Assembly: GCA_944323075.1 (NCBI GenBank) | Contig: CALURC010000016.1 | Span: forward strand, 62,001-126,000 | DNA from: an uncultured Alistipes sp. | GTDB taxonomy: Bacteria; Bacteroidota; Bacteroidia; Bacteroidales; Rikenellaceae | Direction: 5' to 3' | DNA length: 64,000 nt | In this document: positions 55,742-64,000 of the stretch, in pieces | Numbering within the stretch: the first letter of the stretch is position 1 | Layout of the letters: the number at the start of each line of letters is the position of its first letter | The notes under the pieces: generated by a model | Database searches by the model: none | What the model was told of the DNA's origin: nothing | Seen by the model: only the letters and a program-made list of their open reading frames with translations | Made by a program: the position numbers and the translations under genes

Positions 55742-56437
55742 CTATTTCCGGACAGACAACAAACTTCGATCCAACTGGTCAAAGTTTTTAATCACCGCCG
55801 AAACACACGGCAGCGAGTGAAGCGTTTCACTGTCAACTGCACCCGAGTCCATCGCAACAATACACCCTGTACCGGCCCTGCGTGCCGACTCGATTCCCGA
55901 ACGGGCATCCTCGACCACAATACACCGTTCCGGTGACAACCCGATCTTTGCAGCCGCCTTCAAATAGATATCCGGATGCGGCTTACCCGGATGGGTACCG
56001 TCGTCATATACGATCGCTGCCGGATCGAACCATCGGTCCAGACCGAAGTGTTCCCGAAAGAAGCGGACGTTGACAATCTCCGATGCCGTTGCAATCGTAT
56101 GCGGAACCCCATGTGCACAGAGCCAGTCCATCAACGATTCAGCTCCCGGAGCCAAATGGAAATGCTCCTGATCCTTCAGACACAGCTCCCGATAGATCTC
56201 TTCCTTTTCAGCCATCAGCTTCACTTCCTCTTCATGTGAAATGCTTCTGCCCAACAAATACTCGAAGATCGACTTTCCACTACATCCATGCATCCGCTCA
56301 AGCATCTCCTGCTTCGTAAATTCGCGTCCTCGCGTCCGCAACGAGATCACACGCCATGCCTCCTCCTGTTTATCCGAATCGAAAAACAGAGTCCCGTTAA
56401 AATCAAAGATAATTCCGTCGTATCGTGTCATATCCAT
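55742..56437 (-). CDS. HAD-family phosphatase, beta-phosphoglucomutase-like
   Basis: The 231 residues have a C1-cap HAD fold: nucleophile motif IIFDFNGTLFFDSD, cap region with MHGCSGKSIFEYL, motif II TIATASEI, and motifs III/IV in GKPHPDIYLKAA and CIVVEDARSGIESA. In the first motif the second acidic residue (usual DxDGT) is Asn (DFNGT). Such enzymes usually act on small sugar phosphates or nucleotides. Its start overlaps the stop of the M23 peptidase gene by one base (TAATG), implying translational coupling. The start could be the ATG two codons later. Confidence 0.9.
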   Translation of the reverse strand: MDMTRYDGIIFDFNGTLFFDSDKQEEAWRVISLRTRGREFTKQEMLERMHGCSGKSIFEYLLGRSISHEEEVKLMAEKEEIYRELCLKDQEHFHLAPGAESLMDWLCAHGVPHTIATASEIVNVRFFREHFGLDRWFDPAAIVYDDGTHPGKPHPDIYLKAAAKIGLSPERCIVVEDARSGIESARRAGTGCIVAMDSGAVDSETLHSLPCVSAVIKNFDQLDRSLLSVRK

Positions 56438-58179
56438 TATCGTTTGTATCGGATCGTCTCGGTCGTCCGGTTACCCTTACCGTCGACAACGGTCAATTTC
56501 AGCGTATGCACTACTCCCTTGTTCCAACGCGTGTCGTCGAAATAGTGCGTCAACGTCGCACTCTTCGGGTCGTACTCGAACAGAGCCCACTCTCCGTCGA
56601 TCGTCGCCGAATAGGAAGCTACCCCAGAAAAGTCGTCCGAAATTTTAACCGACATGCTGCGCCTGCTCGAAAAGTCATCGTGATCCTTGAATTTCGGTGT
56701 AATACGGGGCGCTACCGTGTCGACCGCAATATAAAACGTACCGAAACTGCGGGTCTTGGTCGTTACCTTTCCCTCCTTCCACGCTCCTCCGGCCGAACTG
56801 CGGTGTCCGTTTGCCGAAACACTTCCAACCAAAGCCTTGTCGCGCAGATGCTCCGGGAGCTCCGACGCATCGATCTGCACGGTCATCGACCCGTACACCG
56901 GAACATCAGCCGTATGAACGACATACAACGGAGAATAGGCATAGGAGGGACGCGTCTTGGTTGAAAGGTCAAGCAGAATCGATTCGAAAAGCGCCTTTTG
57001 CGGAATGGTCAGCGAGAGACCGCCCTCATCATACCGAAAATCCTCAGACCACTTGACGGGAATTCCCTGCGGACGCTCCTTGCGCGGTTGCAAACCCCAA
57101 ACGACCGGTACGACCAGCGTCGAGGAGTTGCCGCAATCGTCATACATCACCACTTCGACCCTGTGTGTCTCCCGATCTGCGAGGGTCAACACTCCGTTCA
57201 ATCCACGACCGTAAAGCGGCAACCGGTTGTGTGGTCCCCGATAAAGTTTGTATACTCCATTCCTTGTTTTCCGAGACTGGGGGTAGAGCGCCGCCGCATA
57301 ACAATAACGTCCTACATCGAAAGGAACCCGGTCGACCTCCATCGAGAAGGCCTCCACTCCGTCATAGAGCACATCAAACGTGTAGACCCCCATCGGATTG
57401 GCCGTTCCGTTCTTCTTCTCCTCTGCCTCTACGGCAAAGTATCCGTTGCGTGAAACCCGCAATGCCGAAGTATCCTGAATCATATAGACTCCGGTCGCCG
57501 CATCGCGACGGACCGTCCGCTTCTGACGCATCGTATGCACCGGAACGCCCTGCACCGTATCGATCTCTATGTAGTACAACACGACCGGTCGTGGCGGGAT
57601 CGAGTCGTTGACCTCGAGAATGCCCCGGGCTAATATGTTCAGCGGACGCTGCGAAGCGGTTTCGCGAACCTCGAGGTGCAGGTGCGGTCCCCCAGACGAA
57701 CCTCTGTTCCCTGATACGGCAATCTGCTCTCCCCGCTGATAATGAAACATTCCCGCCGGAGGTGTCACATCGACCGCAAACGAACGGCGAGCATACTGTA
57801 TCTCATGAATATAATCCTCGATTTCTTCGGTAAAACGTTCCAAGTGGCCATACACACTCGTCGTGCCGTCGGGATGATCCATATAAAGCGCCTTCCCGAA
57901 ACCGGATGGAGACACGGCAATCCGCGCAACGGTCCCGTCTGCAATGGCATAGATCGGCCTACCGATCACCCCTTGGGTCTTGATATCAATTCCGGAGTGA
58001 AAATGGTTTCCCCGCAGCTCGCCATAATTGGCCGACAACAGTATCGGAAACCGAACCGGCGAAGAGACCGCAACCTCCGGTCCTAACGGTTCGGCCTGCT
58101 GGGAATACTGCGCTGCGGCCGCTCCTGCACTACAACACAGCATCGCCGCAACCCAACATAACGTCAACTTTCGATTCAT
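56437..58179 (-). CDS. M23-family metallopeptidase, secreted
   Basis: Probable peptidoglycan endopeptidase. From the ATG at 58179 the protein is 580 residues with a signal peptide (about 1-24, MNRKLTLCWVAAMLCCSAGA...). The LytM-type domain lies at about 50-175, with NHFHSGIDIKT (His61, Asp65) and GPHLHLEVRE (His166, His168) as zinc ligands. The C-terminal 400 residues are beta-rich repeats. An earlier in-frame ATG would add 16 lysine-rich residues and overlap recX. It starts 28 bases downstream of the recX stop region and is followed by the HAD gene with a one-base overlap. Confidence 0.92.
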   Translation of the reverse strand: MNRKLTLCWVAAMLCCSAGAAAAQYSQQAEPLGPEVAVSSPVRFPILLSANYGELRGNHFHSGIDIKTQGVIGRPIYAIADGTVARIAVSPSGFGKALYMDHPDGTTSVYGHLERFTEEIEDYIHEIQYARRSFAVDVTPPAGMFHYQRGEQIAVSGNRGSSGGPHLHLEVRETASQRPLNILARGILEVNDSIPPRPVVLYYIEIDTVQGVPVHTMRQKRTVRRDAATGVYMIQDTSALRVSRNGYFAVEAEEKKNGTANPMGVYTFDVLYDGVEAFSMEVDRVPFDVGRYCYAAALYPQSRKTRNGVYKLYRGPHNRLPLYGRGLNGVLTLADRETHRVEVVMYDDCGNSSTLVVPVVWGLQPRKERPQGIPVKWSEDFRYDEGGLSLTIPQKALFESILLDLSTKTRPSYAYSPLYVVHTADVPVYGSMTVQIDASELPEHLRDKALVGSVSANGHRSSAGGAWKEGKVTTKTRSFGTFYIAVDTVAPRITPKFKDHDDFSSRRSMSVKISDDFSGVASYSATIDGEWALFEYDPKSATLTHYFDDTRWNKGVVHTLKLTVVDGKGNRTTETIRYKR

Positions 58180-58207
58180 CTTCACAAGTCTCCTATCTTT
58201 TTCTTTT

Positions 58208-58708
58208 TTAATTTTCTGTAATTTCACCTCTCTCTTTCATCAGACGCTCCACAACCTCGAGCACCGTATCCGTATCGAATCCCAAACCGGCTCCATAACG
58301 TACCAGTTTTCCCCGTAAATCATACGCATCACGAGCTCGTGTTCTGGTCATTTTCATCTGCAACCGATGCTCCAACTTCTCGCGCATCGAAGCACCGTCC
58401 ACCTGTTCGAGAGCCTCTTCAACGATCGATTCGTCGATCCGTTTGGCCCGAAGCGCCGCCCGGATCTTGTACCGTCCCCAACCGCTGAACCGCACCTTCT
58501 CCCGCACATATGCCTCCGCATATCGCCGATTGTCTACAAAGCGCTCCCGCACAAGTGTATCCACAATCCTTTGTCGCTCTTCCTCAGCAACTCCCCATCG
58601 TTCGAGCAGACGCCTCACATCGAACTCCGACCGCTCTGCCTTGACGCAAAGATTCATCAGCGATCGGAGCGCCTGTTCCGGTGTTTTTTCTCTTTTGTTC
58701 ATCGCCAT
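58208..58708 (-). CDS. recX: Regulatory protein RecX
   Basis: Modulator that inhibits RecA filaments. The 166 residues are arginine-rich and helical with the RecX three-helix repeats, including RSEFDVRRLLERWGV, LVRERFVDNRRYAEAYV and KVRFSGWGRYKIRAALRAK. The start may be the second Met two codons in. It overlaps the end of prmC by about 10 bases, so the pair is likely co-transcribed. recA is not in the window. Confidence 0.92.
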   Translation of the reverse strand: MAMNKREKTPEQALRSLMNLCVKAERSEFDVRRLLERWGVAEEERQRIVDTLVRERFVDNRRYAEAYVREKVRFSGWGRYKIRAALRAKRIDESIVEEALEQVDGASMREKLEHRLQMKMTRTRARDAYDLRGKLVRYGAGLGFDTDTVLEVVERLMKERGEITEN

Positions 58709-59538
58709 ACCGCCTCCGCCATCCGCTGTTTTCCGAACATATCGTCGTGCACCGCTACTTCCGAATAGCCCGACTGTTCCAACAGCGAGGCTACCTCACT
58801 GCCATAACGTTCATTCAACTCGAACCAAAGCATGCCACCCGGATTCAATGAGCGGCACCCATACTCGGCAATCACACGATAGAAGACGAGCGGATCGTCA
58901 TCCGGAACAAACAGGGCTCGATGGGGTTCATACCGCAACACGTTGGGTCGCATTTCGTCCTTTTCCTGTAAGGTCACATACGGAGGATTGCTCACAATCA
59001 GGTCAAAATATCCCGATGGGCTCTCCTGCAACATATCGCACCGGACAAAATCGACCGAAACCCGATGCCTACGGGCATTCTCTCGTGCAACCTCGAGAGC
59101 AGACTCCGAAACATCGACAGCCACGACCTCCGCCTGTTTCAGTTCGGCAGCCAACGTCACGGCAATGCAGCCGCTTCCCGTCCCCACGTCCAACACCCGA
59201 AGTCCTGAACGCCCTTTGTATCGATCGGAAATCATCCGGACAAGCTCTTCTGTCTCAGGGCGGGGAATCAGCACTCCCTCCCGAACCGCAAACTTCCGAT
59301 CCAAAAACCACGCGAATCCAGTAATGTACTGCGCCGGACAATGGTCGCGAATCGCCGCCAGAATCTGGGGCAGCTCCTCGTAGTCGGGACACGGAGCCGC
59401 CGGCTCCACAATCACGTCGGTGAATCGCATGCCCAAACGGTTTTCGCACACAAACGCCGTATACGATCGAGCCTCCCGCTCTGCATATACGGAGCAGGCT
59501 GCATCATACACTTTGTTCCACAACTCTCTTCGTGTCAT
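58699..59538 (-). CDS. prmC: Peptide chain release factor N5-glutamine methyltransferase
   Basis: Methylates the GGQ glutamine of release factors. The 279 residues have the N-terminal helical domain and then a Rossmann methyltransferase domain. IPRPETEELV leads into VLDVGTGSGCIAVTLAAEL, and the catalytic NPPYV is in IVSNPPYVTLQEKDEM. It is first in the run prmC-recX-M23-HAD. No prfA gene is near. Confidence 0.96.
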   Translation of the reverse strand: MTRRELWNKVYDAACSVYAEREARSYTAFVCENRLGMRFTDVIVEPAAPCPDYEELPQILAAIRDHCPAQYITGFAWFLDRKFAVREGVLIPRPETEELVRMISDRYKGRSGLRVLDVGTGSGCIAVTLAAELKQAEVVAVDVSESALEVARENARRHRVSVDFVRCDMLQESPSGYFDLIVSNPPYVTLQEKDEMRPNVLRYEPHRALFVPDDDPLVFYRVIAEYGCRSLNPGGMLWFELNERYGSEVASLLEQSGYSEVAVHDDMFGKQRMAEAVWR

Positions 59539-59631
59539 AGCCGGGTAAAATTAATAAAAAATCACGAAACCCTTTCTCCTTACGTACCTCAAAGCCCCCT
59601 TATACTCTAAAACTCACATCTACCGTTTTGA

Positions 59632-59669
59632 CAAAAAAAGACTGCCCGCCTTAAAACAGCTGACAGTCT
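59632..59669 (-). terminator. Probable terminator after the RING/FHA gene
   Basis: AGACTG (59639-59644) pairs with CAGTCT (59664-59669), and the minus strand continues into a run of T. It lies 30 bases after the stop at 59699. The stem is short. Confidence 0.6.
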
Positions 59670-59698
59670 AAATTATTGCAAGCTCCATCCGAACCATA

Positions 59699-62119
59699 TT
59701 ATAAATCTTTCTCGATATACGTGAATGTCGTCTTTCCGATTAAGAATTTCGAACCATGATACAATCGTTTTTTAACGTTCGGAGTCAATTCCTTTTTATC
59801 GAAAACAACCCCCTCTTCCAAAGCCGTCAGATAGGGATAGCCGTTGATCATCTTCACTTCCGCCTGCTCCGGTGCAATCCGACTGGTGATATCCCATGAC
59901 ATCTGCAAATCGCAGTTAACCGACTTTCCGATAACCACACGTTTCGAAAGAATCGATGCGTTCATCCATTTGTAGATAGCAATATCCATCTCTTTGATCG
60001 GCCCCTCGACCCGTAAGAAATAACGTTCGGACTTAGGACTGGTCGCTGCAACACTGACTGCAAATCCGACACAATAAATCATATAGCTCAACAGCAGAAA
60101 CTCCCTCGTATCGATCTGTGAGCTGTATGCAAACGACCACAAGTACATCGAACCCAATCCGAAAACGATGGAAATTGCCGCTCCGACCAGTGCCTTTTTT
60201 AGCTTGATATCGGTTCCGTATGCAACGACGAACGCAATGGCAAAACCGCTGAGCATCCATGGAATCCAATCGATCAGGAACGAATTGTCTTTAAAATTCA
60301 TGGCGATTGATATGATACAACCGACGAAAAACGACAAATAACCCAATATACCACCGACAATCGATTTGACAAAAACAAGCAACGAACGTTTCCACCACCA
60401 GCGGCCATGTCCGGTCAGAAGACTCAGTGTCAGGGTAAGGAAGAACCCGATATTCATCCCGTAAAACGGCAAATAGAGAAACGGACTCCCATACTCTTCC
60501 ATAAATGCCGCGGTTTGCGGAGAATTCGGATCCAGGTCAAAGAGAGCATTTATCAGCTTGACCAACAAAAGGTTTTCGCTGTTGTGCGCGTTAACCGTAA
60601 AGCTTATCCACGCAACCAGTCCGGCAATTGCCCCCGCAAGGATCCACGCAAGGTAGAACGAAGCATTTCGCGGATCGAACATGTGTTTCATATTGAAATA
60701 ATGACTCCCACGCTTGCAATTCTTCCCATACTCGGGACATTTATACTCATTCTCATCCCAGCAAGATTTATGGAGCACATGCGGACACTTGACAACAATT
60801 TCATCGCCCTCCTCGAACGGTGCCTTACAGAAATAGCATGTCGGACTAACCACAATCTCGTTATAGATCATATTCTTACCGGTGTACTTCGTAACATATT
60901 TTTTCTTGAAGATCAGATACCGAATCCCCGGAAGGATCAATTGGAAAAACAGATAAAGCAGGAATATGGTCAACAGTCCCAGTATTCCTCCTTGCAAAAT
61001 GACCTGAAAGGTAGTCAGTCCATTAATGATTACCGGATTATAGATACTCCCCACGTTGTAGTCGATGTAGTCCGAAGCTATCAGACTATCCCCCCGGTAA
61101 CAGCCGATCTGGAGCTTTCGTTCCATACCCCGATATATCTTGAGATCAGGATTAACCAGTGTAAACCGATAATCTGCATAATTTTTATCAAACTGCTTCA
61201 GAATATCATTCAAAATCAGATTCGGATTGAAAGCATCGAGATACGCTCCGTTTGTCTTTTGACAAAGAGCCATCAAAAAATTTCGCGATGCTTCACTCGG
61301 ATCCTCCATCGTTGCCGAAACGGATGCATATTTACCCCCTGTCTGCCCCACCTGGTTTACAAAAAACACGGTAAGGCCGGGAAAAGAGTCGCTACACTGG
61401 GTGATATCATGCTGTACAGTAAAATGTCTCGGATCGATCGGCCGATTGTGATCATACACTTTTCCATCTGAAAGCACGATCAATACTTTTTGTTCAGGTA
61501 TAGAAACTTCCTTTCGAGCCTCAGCACCATTCTCAGGAGTAGATAATGAAGTGCTTTCATCCAGCTCCTCGATCTTGGAAAGAACCGAACGATAAAGATA
61601 CTTGTTACCGGGTTTTGCCCTGAAATAGTTATCCAATACATAATCCGTTGCCTCCATTGACTCCGAGACCGTTTCTCCCTCCACAAAAGCAATCCGGAAC
61701 GGTTTGTGCGTAAAAAGTTTCTTCAGACTCCGGACTGCGTTATTCTGTTCTGCAACCTTTGCCGAATCCAATGTCAGATCGGCCAGAACCAATATATCCA
61801 GATCCAGATCCGCAATCTCCTTTATCTTAAGATTCTCATACCCTTCCAACGCCGGTTGAGTCCGCTGGTCATACAGATGATTCCTCGTAAACTCTTCAAC
61901 CCTAAAACTGACGGATGTATCGTTTCCCAACAACAGCGACGTTATGCTGTCATTCATCTGAACATTCGCATAAAAACGTTTATAATCAGAATCAAAATCG
62001 ACACTCAGAATATTGATATTGACATCTTGCTTGTAAGTTTTTGTATCGGGTGTAAATGAGGTGCAGCCCGACCAGAAAAAGGCTACAATCAAAAGAAACA
62101 ATATATTGCGGATGTTCAT
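59699..62119 (-). CDS. Polytopic membrane protein: lipoprotein signal, vWA-like, RING-H2-like and FHA-like domains
   Basis: The 806 residues begin with a lipoprotein signal (FFWSGC, Cys19). A vWA-like region follows (about 105-315; VLADLTLDSA and KVLIVLSDGK, metal motif degenerate), then a helix at 369-397. A cysteine/histidine cluster comes next (Cys428, Cys431, Cys445, His447, His450, Cys453, Cys461, Cys468) with RING-H2-like order except for the wide last pair. Six helices follow (about 487-509, 545-568, 581-607, 615-634, 641-664, 673-692). The C-terminal FHA-like domain (722-803) shows VVIGKSVNCDLQM and LIGKTTFTYIE. If the vWA part is outside, both zinc cluster and FHA fall in the cytoplasm. 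I do not know a named family. It is the third gene of the run. Confidence 0.8.
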   Translation of the reverse strand: MNIRNILFLLIVAFFWSGCTSFTPDTKTYKQDVNINILSVDFDSDYKRFYANVQMNDSITSLLLGNDTSVSFRVEEFTRNHLYDQRTQPALEGYENLKIKEIADLDLDILVLADLTLDSAKVAEQNNAVRSLKKLFTHKPFRIAFVEGETVSESMEATDYVLDNYFRAKPGNKYLYRSVLSKIEELDESTSLSTPENGAEARKEVSIPEQKVLIVLSDGKVYDHNRPIDPRHFTVQHDITQCSDSFPGLTVFFVNQVGQTGGKYASVSATMEDPSEASRNFLMALCQKTNGAYLDAFNPNLILNDILKQFDKNYADYRFTLVNPDLKIYRGMERKLQIGCYRGDSLIASDYIDYNVGSIYNPVIINGLTTFQVILQGGILGLLTIFLLYLFFQLILPGIRYLIFKKKYVTKYTGKNMIYNEIVVSPTCYFCKAPFEEGDEIVVKCPHVLHKSCWDENEYKCPEYGKNCKRGSHYFNMKHMFDPRNASFYLAWILAGAIAGLVAWISFTVNAHNSENLLLVKLINALFDLDPNSPQTAAFMEEYGSPFLYLPFYGMNIGFFLTLTLSLLTGHGRWWWKRSLLVFVKSIVGGILGYLSFFVGCIISIAMNFKDNSFLIDWIPWMLSGFAIAFVVAYGTDIKLKKALVGAAISIVFGLGSMYLWSFAYSSQIDTREFLLLSYMIYCVGFAVSVAATSPKSERYFLRVEGPIKEMDIAIYKWMNASILSKRVVIGKSVNCDLQMSWDITSRIAPEQAEVKMINGYPYLTALEEGVVFDKKELTPNVKKRLYHGSKFLIGKTTFTYIEKDL

Positions 62120-62150
62120 AGTAACAAATTGTTATCGGGTTGTCAATCGA

Positions 62151-62996
62151 TCAAATCGTCGGATAATCGTCCTCCTCCTTATTCATCATCTGACGCATTT
62201 TTTTCGCATTTTCACGGGCCTGTTTGAGTGTTTTCAACTTTGCTTGCAGCACGTTGACAAACATCAGGATCATCGCCACGGCCGCTATGCTGTACAGATA
62301 GTCCTTGATCCGCTGAATCCAGGGTTTGAATTTCATATCCTGAATCTTTTCGGAAGTATTTTTCAGTTCAAGATACTTTTCTTCGATCTTGGGAAACCGA
62401 GTCTGCAATTCGGGAACCTCCTGCGCCCAATTTTTTGCATTTTCGTACCGGCTTTGTATCTCCGCAAACAGCAGTTGCTCCCGTCCTTGAACCTTCTCGA
62501 GCTGAGCTGCTAAGGACTTCACCAAGGAGTACTCCAGAGCCGTCTCATACAACCGTGTATAGGCACTGTCCTGAGAAAAAATAAATGACTCAGCCTCCGA
62601 AAACCCCTTCTGCACCTCATTCAAGTGTCTTTTACCGGCAATCGAATCCAACAATCCCTGTCTGACAAGCTGATACTCGGCAACAATCTGTAACAACGAA
62701 TCGTCTGCTGCAATCTCCGTCTGATTCGACTGATAGTAGGTATTCCATTTGGTATCCACGGCTGTAGCTTGACGATCGACCTCCGTAAGTTCCGTCTCCG
62801 TTTTAGCACGCGGCACTTGTGCCGAAAGCTCGTTGAGCTGATCGTAGAAATCGAGCATCCGGCTTTCGATCTCCAACAACTGCATGTCATCGGCAAAGCT
62901 GTCTTGATCCGGTTGTCCTACCACGACCGGACCGATCAGGATCATCCACAGACACAACCCGAACACCCATCGTCTGTTATGCTTTGCCCTTTTCAT
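62151..62996 (-). CDS. Exported coiled-coil protein with C-terminal membrane anchor
   Basis: From the ATG at 62996 the protein is 281 residues. It has a signal peptide (about 1-27; MKRAKHNRRWVFGLCLWMIL) and a long helical, probably coiled-coil region (about 32-225; LLEIESRMLDFYDQLNELSA, YENAKNWAQEVPELQTRF). One membrane helix lies near the end (about 232-252; DYLYSIAAVAMILMFVNVL), followed by a basic cytosolic tail. An earlier in-frame start would overlap the stop of the upstream gene. It lies between two genes of the same strand (5 bases after, 31 bases before) and is presumably a partner of the FHA/RING protein. No family was recognised. Confidence 0.8.
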   Translation of the reverse strand: MKRAKHNRRWVFGLCLWMILIGPVVVGQPDQDSFADDMQLLEIESRMLDFYDQLNELSAQVPRAKTETELTEVDRQATAVDTKWNTYYQSNQTEIAADDSLLQIVAEYQLVRQGLLDSIAGKRHLNEVQKGFSEAESFIFSQDSAYTRLYETALEYSLVKSLAAQLEKVQGREQLLFAEIQSRYENAKNWAQEVPELQTRFPKIEEKYLELKNTSEKIQDMKFKPWIQRIKDYLYSIAAVAMILMFVNVLQAKLKTLKQARENAKKMRQMMNKEEDDYPTI

Positions 62997-63001
62997 ACGC
63001 A

Positions 63002-64000
63002 CTACTCTTTTACACAAGTTCTGCGAAAATAGTTTTCCGCTTCATAAAAGATATTGAGGGCAGCATGCTGGCTTTCGTTAATCTCAGTCGCCTGACTCAC
63101 ACGCGACTGAACCTGGTCGATTGCCTGATAGCAAGCGTTTTCCAGATCCCGCCGCTCCATCTTGTCGGAAGACAACAGCCATCGGTTGACATTGTCATCG
63201 ATTTTCCGGGCAGCTTGGAGAATATGATCGGCACTCAGATCAAGAACTGCAGCCGCACGTTTCCGCGCCTGCACCTTGATCGCATACTTGGACTGCATGT
63301 TTCGGATGGAATCCACGTAGCAGTTGTACCGATCGATGTTCGCCTGAATATCGGGACACGTACTCACCTCATCCCGCTGCGGAAATTGTTTCAGCAGCAA
63401 TGCTTTCATCTCATTGAACAACTTGTCACTTTCGGGCGTACTGAAACTCGATGCCTTACCGAACTTCTGATCGAAAGCCTCAAAGGCTGTTTTGATTCCC
63501 TCGGTCTGTGCAACAGCCACTGTTATCGCCTCCTCTTTTCCGAAGCATGGATCACGCATAATCGAGATTTCATACCGGCGGTCCAGATCGGTCTGGAAAA
63601 ACAGTTCATAGCGGACTTTTTTACGGGCAGCCTGCTCCTCCATCACCAATACATCCCGCAGCGTAACCGACACATCCGCCTCCTTGTGCAGAACATCGAA
63701 TCGCTGCTCGATATAGTCATTCACCATCTTGTAATCGGTAGGCTGCAGCTGAAGTCCCTCATATTCGATCCACCGATGAAAAACATGTTTTCGCTTGGGT
63801 GCAATCGATTTTTTCAACGGTTTGGTCAGACAGTAGATGGCCTGCTCGTCGGATTCTACGACATAGGGCAATTTATCGAGACGCAATTCAGAGCATCCTA
63901 CCGCCTGCGAATACGAGACATCATTCTGAAAAACGAACAATTTCCGATAGGATATCAAACTGACGATCAAACTGTTGTTTGGCTCATCAAACGCAATCTT
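63002..64000 (-). CDS. Protein of unknown family, 5' end outside the window
   Basis: The reading frame stays open to the right edge. At least 332 residues are visible, so the TTG at 63970 is not needed as a start. No signal or membrane segment is seen in this part. The first half is beta-rich (VSLISYRKLFVFQNDVSYSQ, HRWIEYEGLQLQ, KVRYELFFQTDLDRRYEIS); the second half is helical (about 195-332). No catalytic motif was recognised. It shares the strand with, and sits 5 bases before, the coiled-coil gene, so the three genes form one likely operon reaching in from beyond 64000. Confidence 0.75.
   Translation of the reverse strand, partial: KIAFDEPNNSLIVSLISYRKLFVFQNDVSYSQAVGCSELRLDKLPYVVESDEQAIYCLTKPLKKSIAPKRKHVFHRWIEYEGLQLQPTDYKMVNDYIEQRFDVLHKEADVSVTLRDVLVMEEQAARKKVRYELFFQTDLDRRYEISIMRDPCFGKEEAITVAVAQTEGIKTAFEAFDQKFGKASSFSTPESDKLFNEMKALLLKQFPQRDEVSTCPDIQANIDRYNCYVDSIRNMQSKYAIKVQARKRAAAVLDLSADHILQAARKIDDNVNRWLLSSDKMERRDLENACYQAIDQVQSRVSQATEINESQHAALNIFYEAENYFRRTCVKE

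Overview
The window looks like chromosomal DNA of a Bacteroidales bacterium, most likely Alistipes or another member of the Rikenellaceae. The evidence is the gene content (type III glutamine synthetase, AsnA, DUF4919/DUF4922/DUF4294 proteins, a GlsA/GlsB-like glycine-lipid pair, a Bacteroidetes-type signal peptidase I) and repeated promoter -7 boxes of the Bacteroidetes form TAnnTTTG, two of them with a well-spaced -33 element. I see no tRNA or rRNA gene, CRISPR array, insertion sequence or phage. The only decayed gene is a short DUF4932-like remnant at 32221-32485.

Layout. (1) 1-8441, minus strand: an ammonium-assimilation locus transcribed as porin-like protein, glnK, amtB, asnA, glnN, gltB, with gltB running off the left edge. 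About 600 AT-rich bases precede it. (2) 8971-12473, minus: clostripain-like lipoprotein, TPM protein, LemA and a DUF4919 protein. (3) 12544-19469: dapA, ligA, a small acidic protein, a probable PPi-dependent phosphofructokinase, a flavodiiron protein and a DUF4294 protein. (4) 19477-27255, minus: a guanine-deaminase-like protein behind a possible lipoprotein signal, then a probable peptidoglycan-recycling operon transcribed as GT2, DUF4922, SpoIID-like, AmpG-like transporter, NamZ. (5) 27332-36714, minus: uvrA, M16 peptidase, O-methyltransferase, and dapB-lepB-IMPACT-pyrB-pyrI. (6) 36947-38883, plus: truA-galK. (7) 38991-46705: an outer-membrane barrel with a 995-residue TPR protein, rsmH, and the glsA/glsB-like acyltransferases. 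(8) 47033-59538: a GH78 glycosidase, an NYN nuclease fused to a cold-shock domain, a plus-strand run (unknown protein, rsmI, inositol monophosphatase-like, LpxL-like acyltransferase, GT2, GNAT), and a minus-strand run prmC-recX-M23 peptidase-HAD. (9) 59699-64000, minus: three genes that I regard as the best candidate for an undescribed system.

That right-edge system encodes a partial soluble protein of unknown family, a secreted coiled-coil protein with one C-terminal membrane anchor, and an 806-residue polytopic protein. The last combines a lipoprotein-type signal, a vWA-like extracytoplasmic domain, a RING-H2-like zinc cluster on a predicted cytoplasmic loop, six further membrane segments and a C-terminal FHA-like domain. 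This suggests an envelope signalling or assembly complex; its upstream genes lie outside the window.

Most genes are named from recognisable motifs and family resemblance read by eye. No database search was run. Start sites were moved where an upstream extension ran into a neighbouring gene or promoter.
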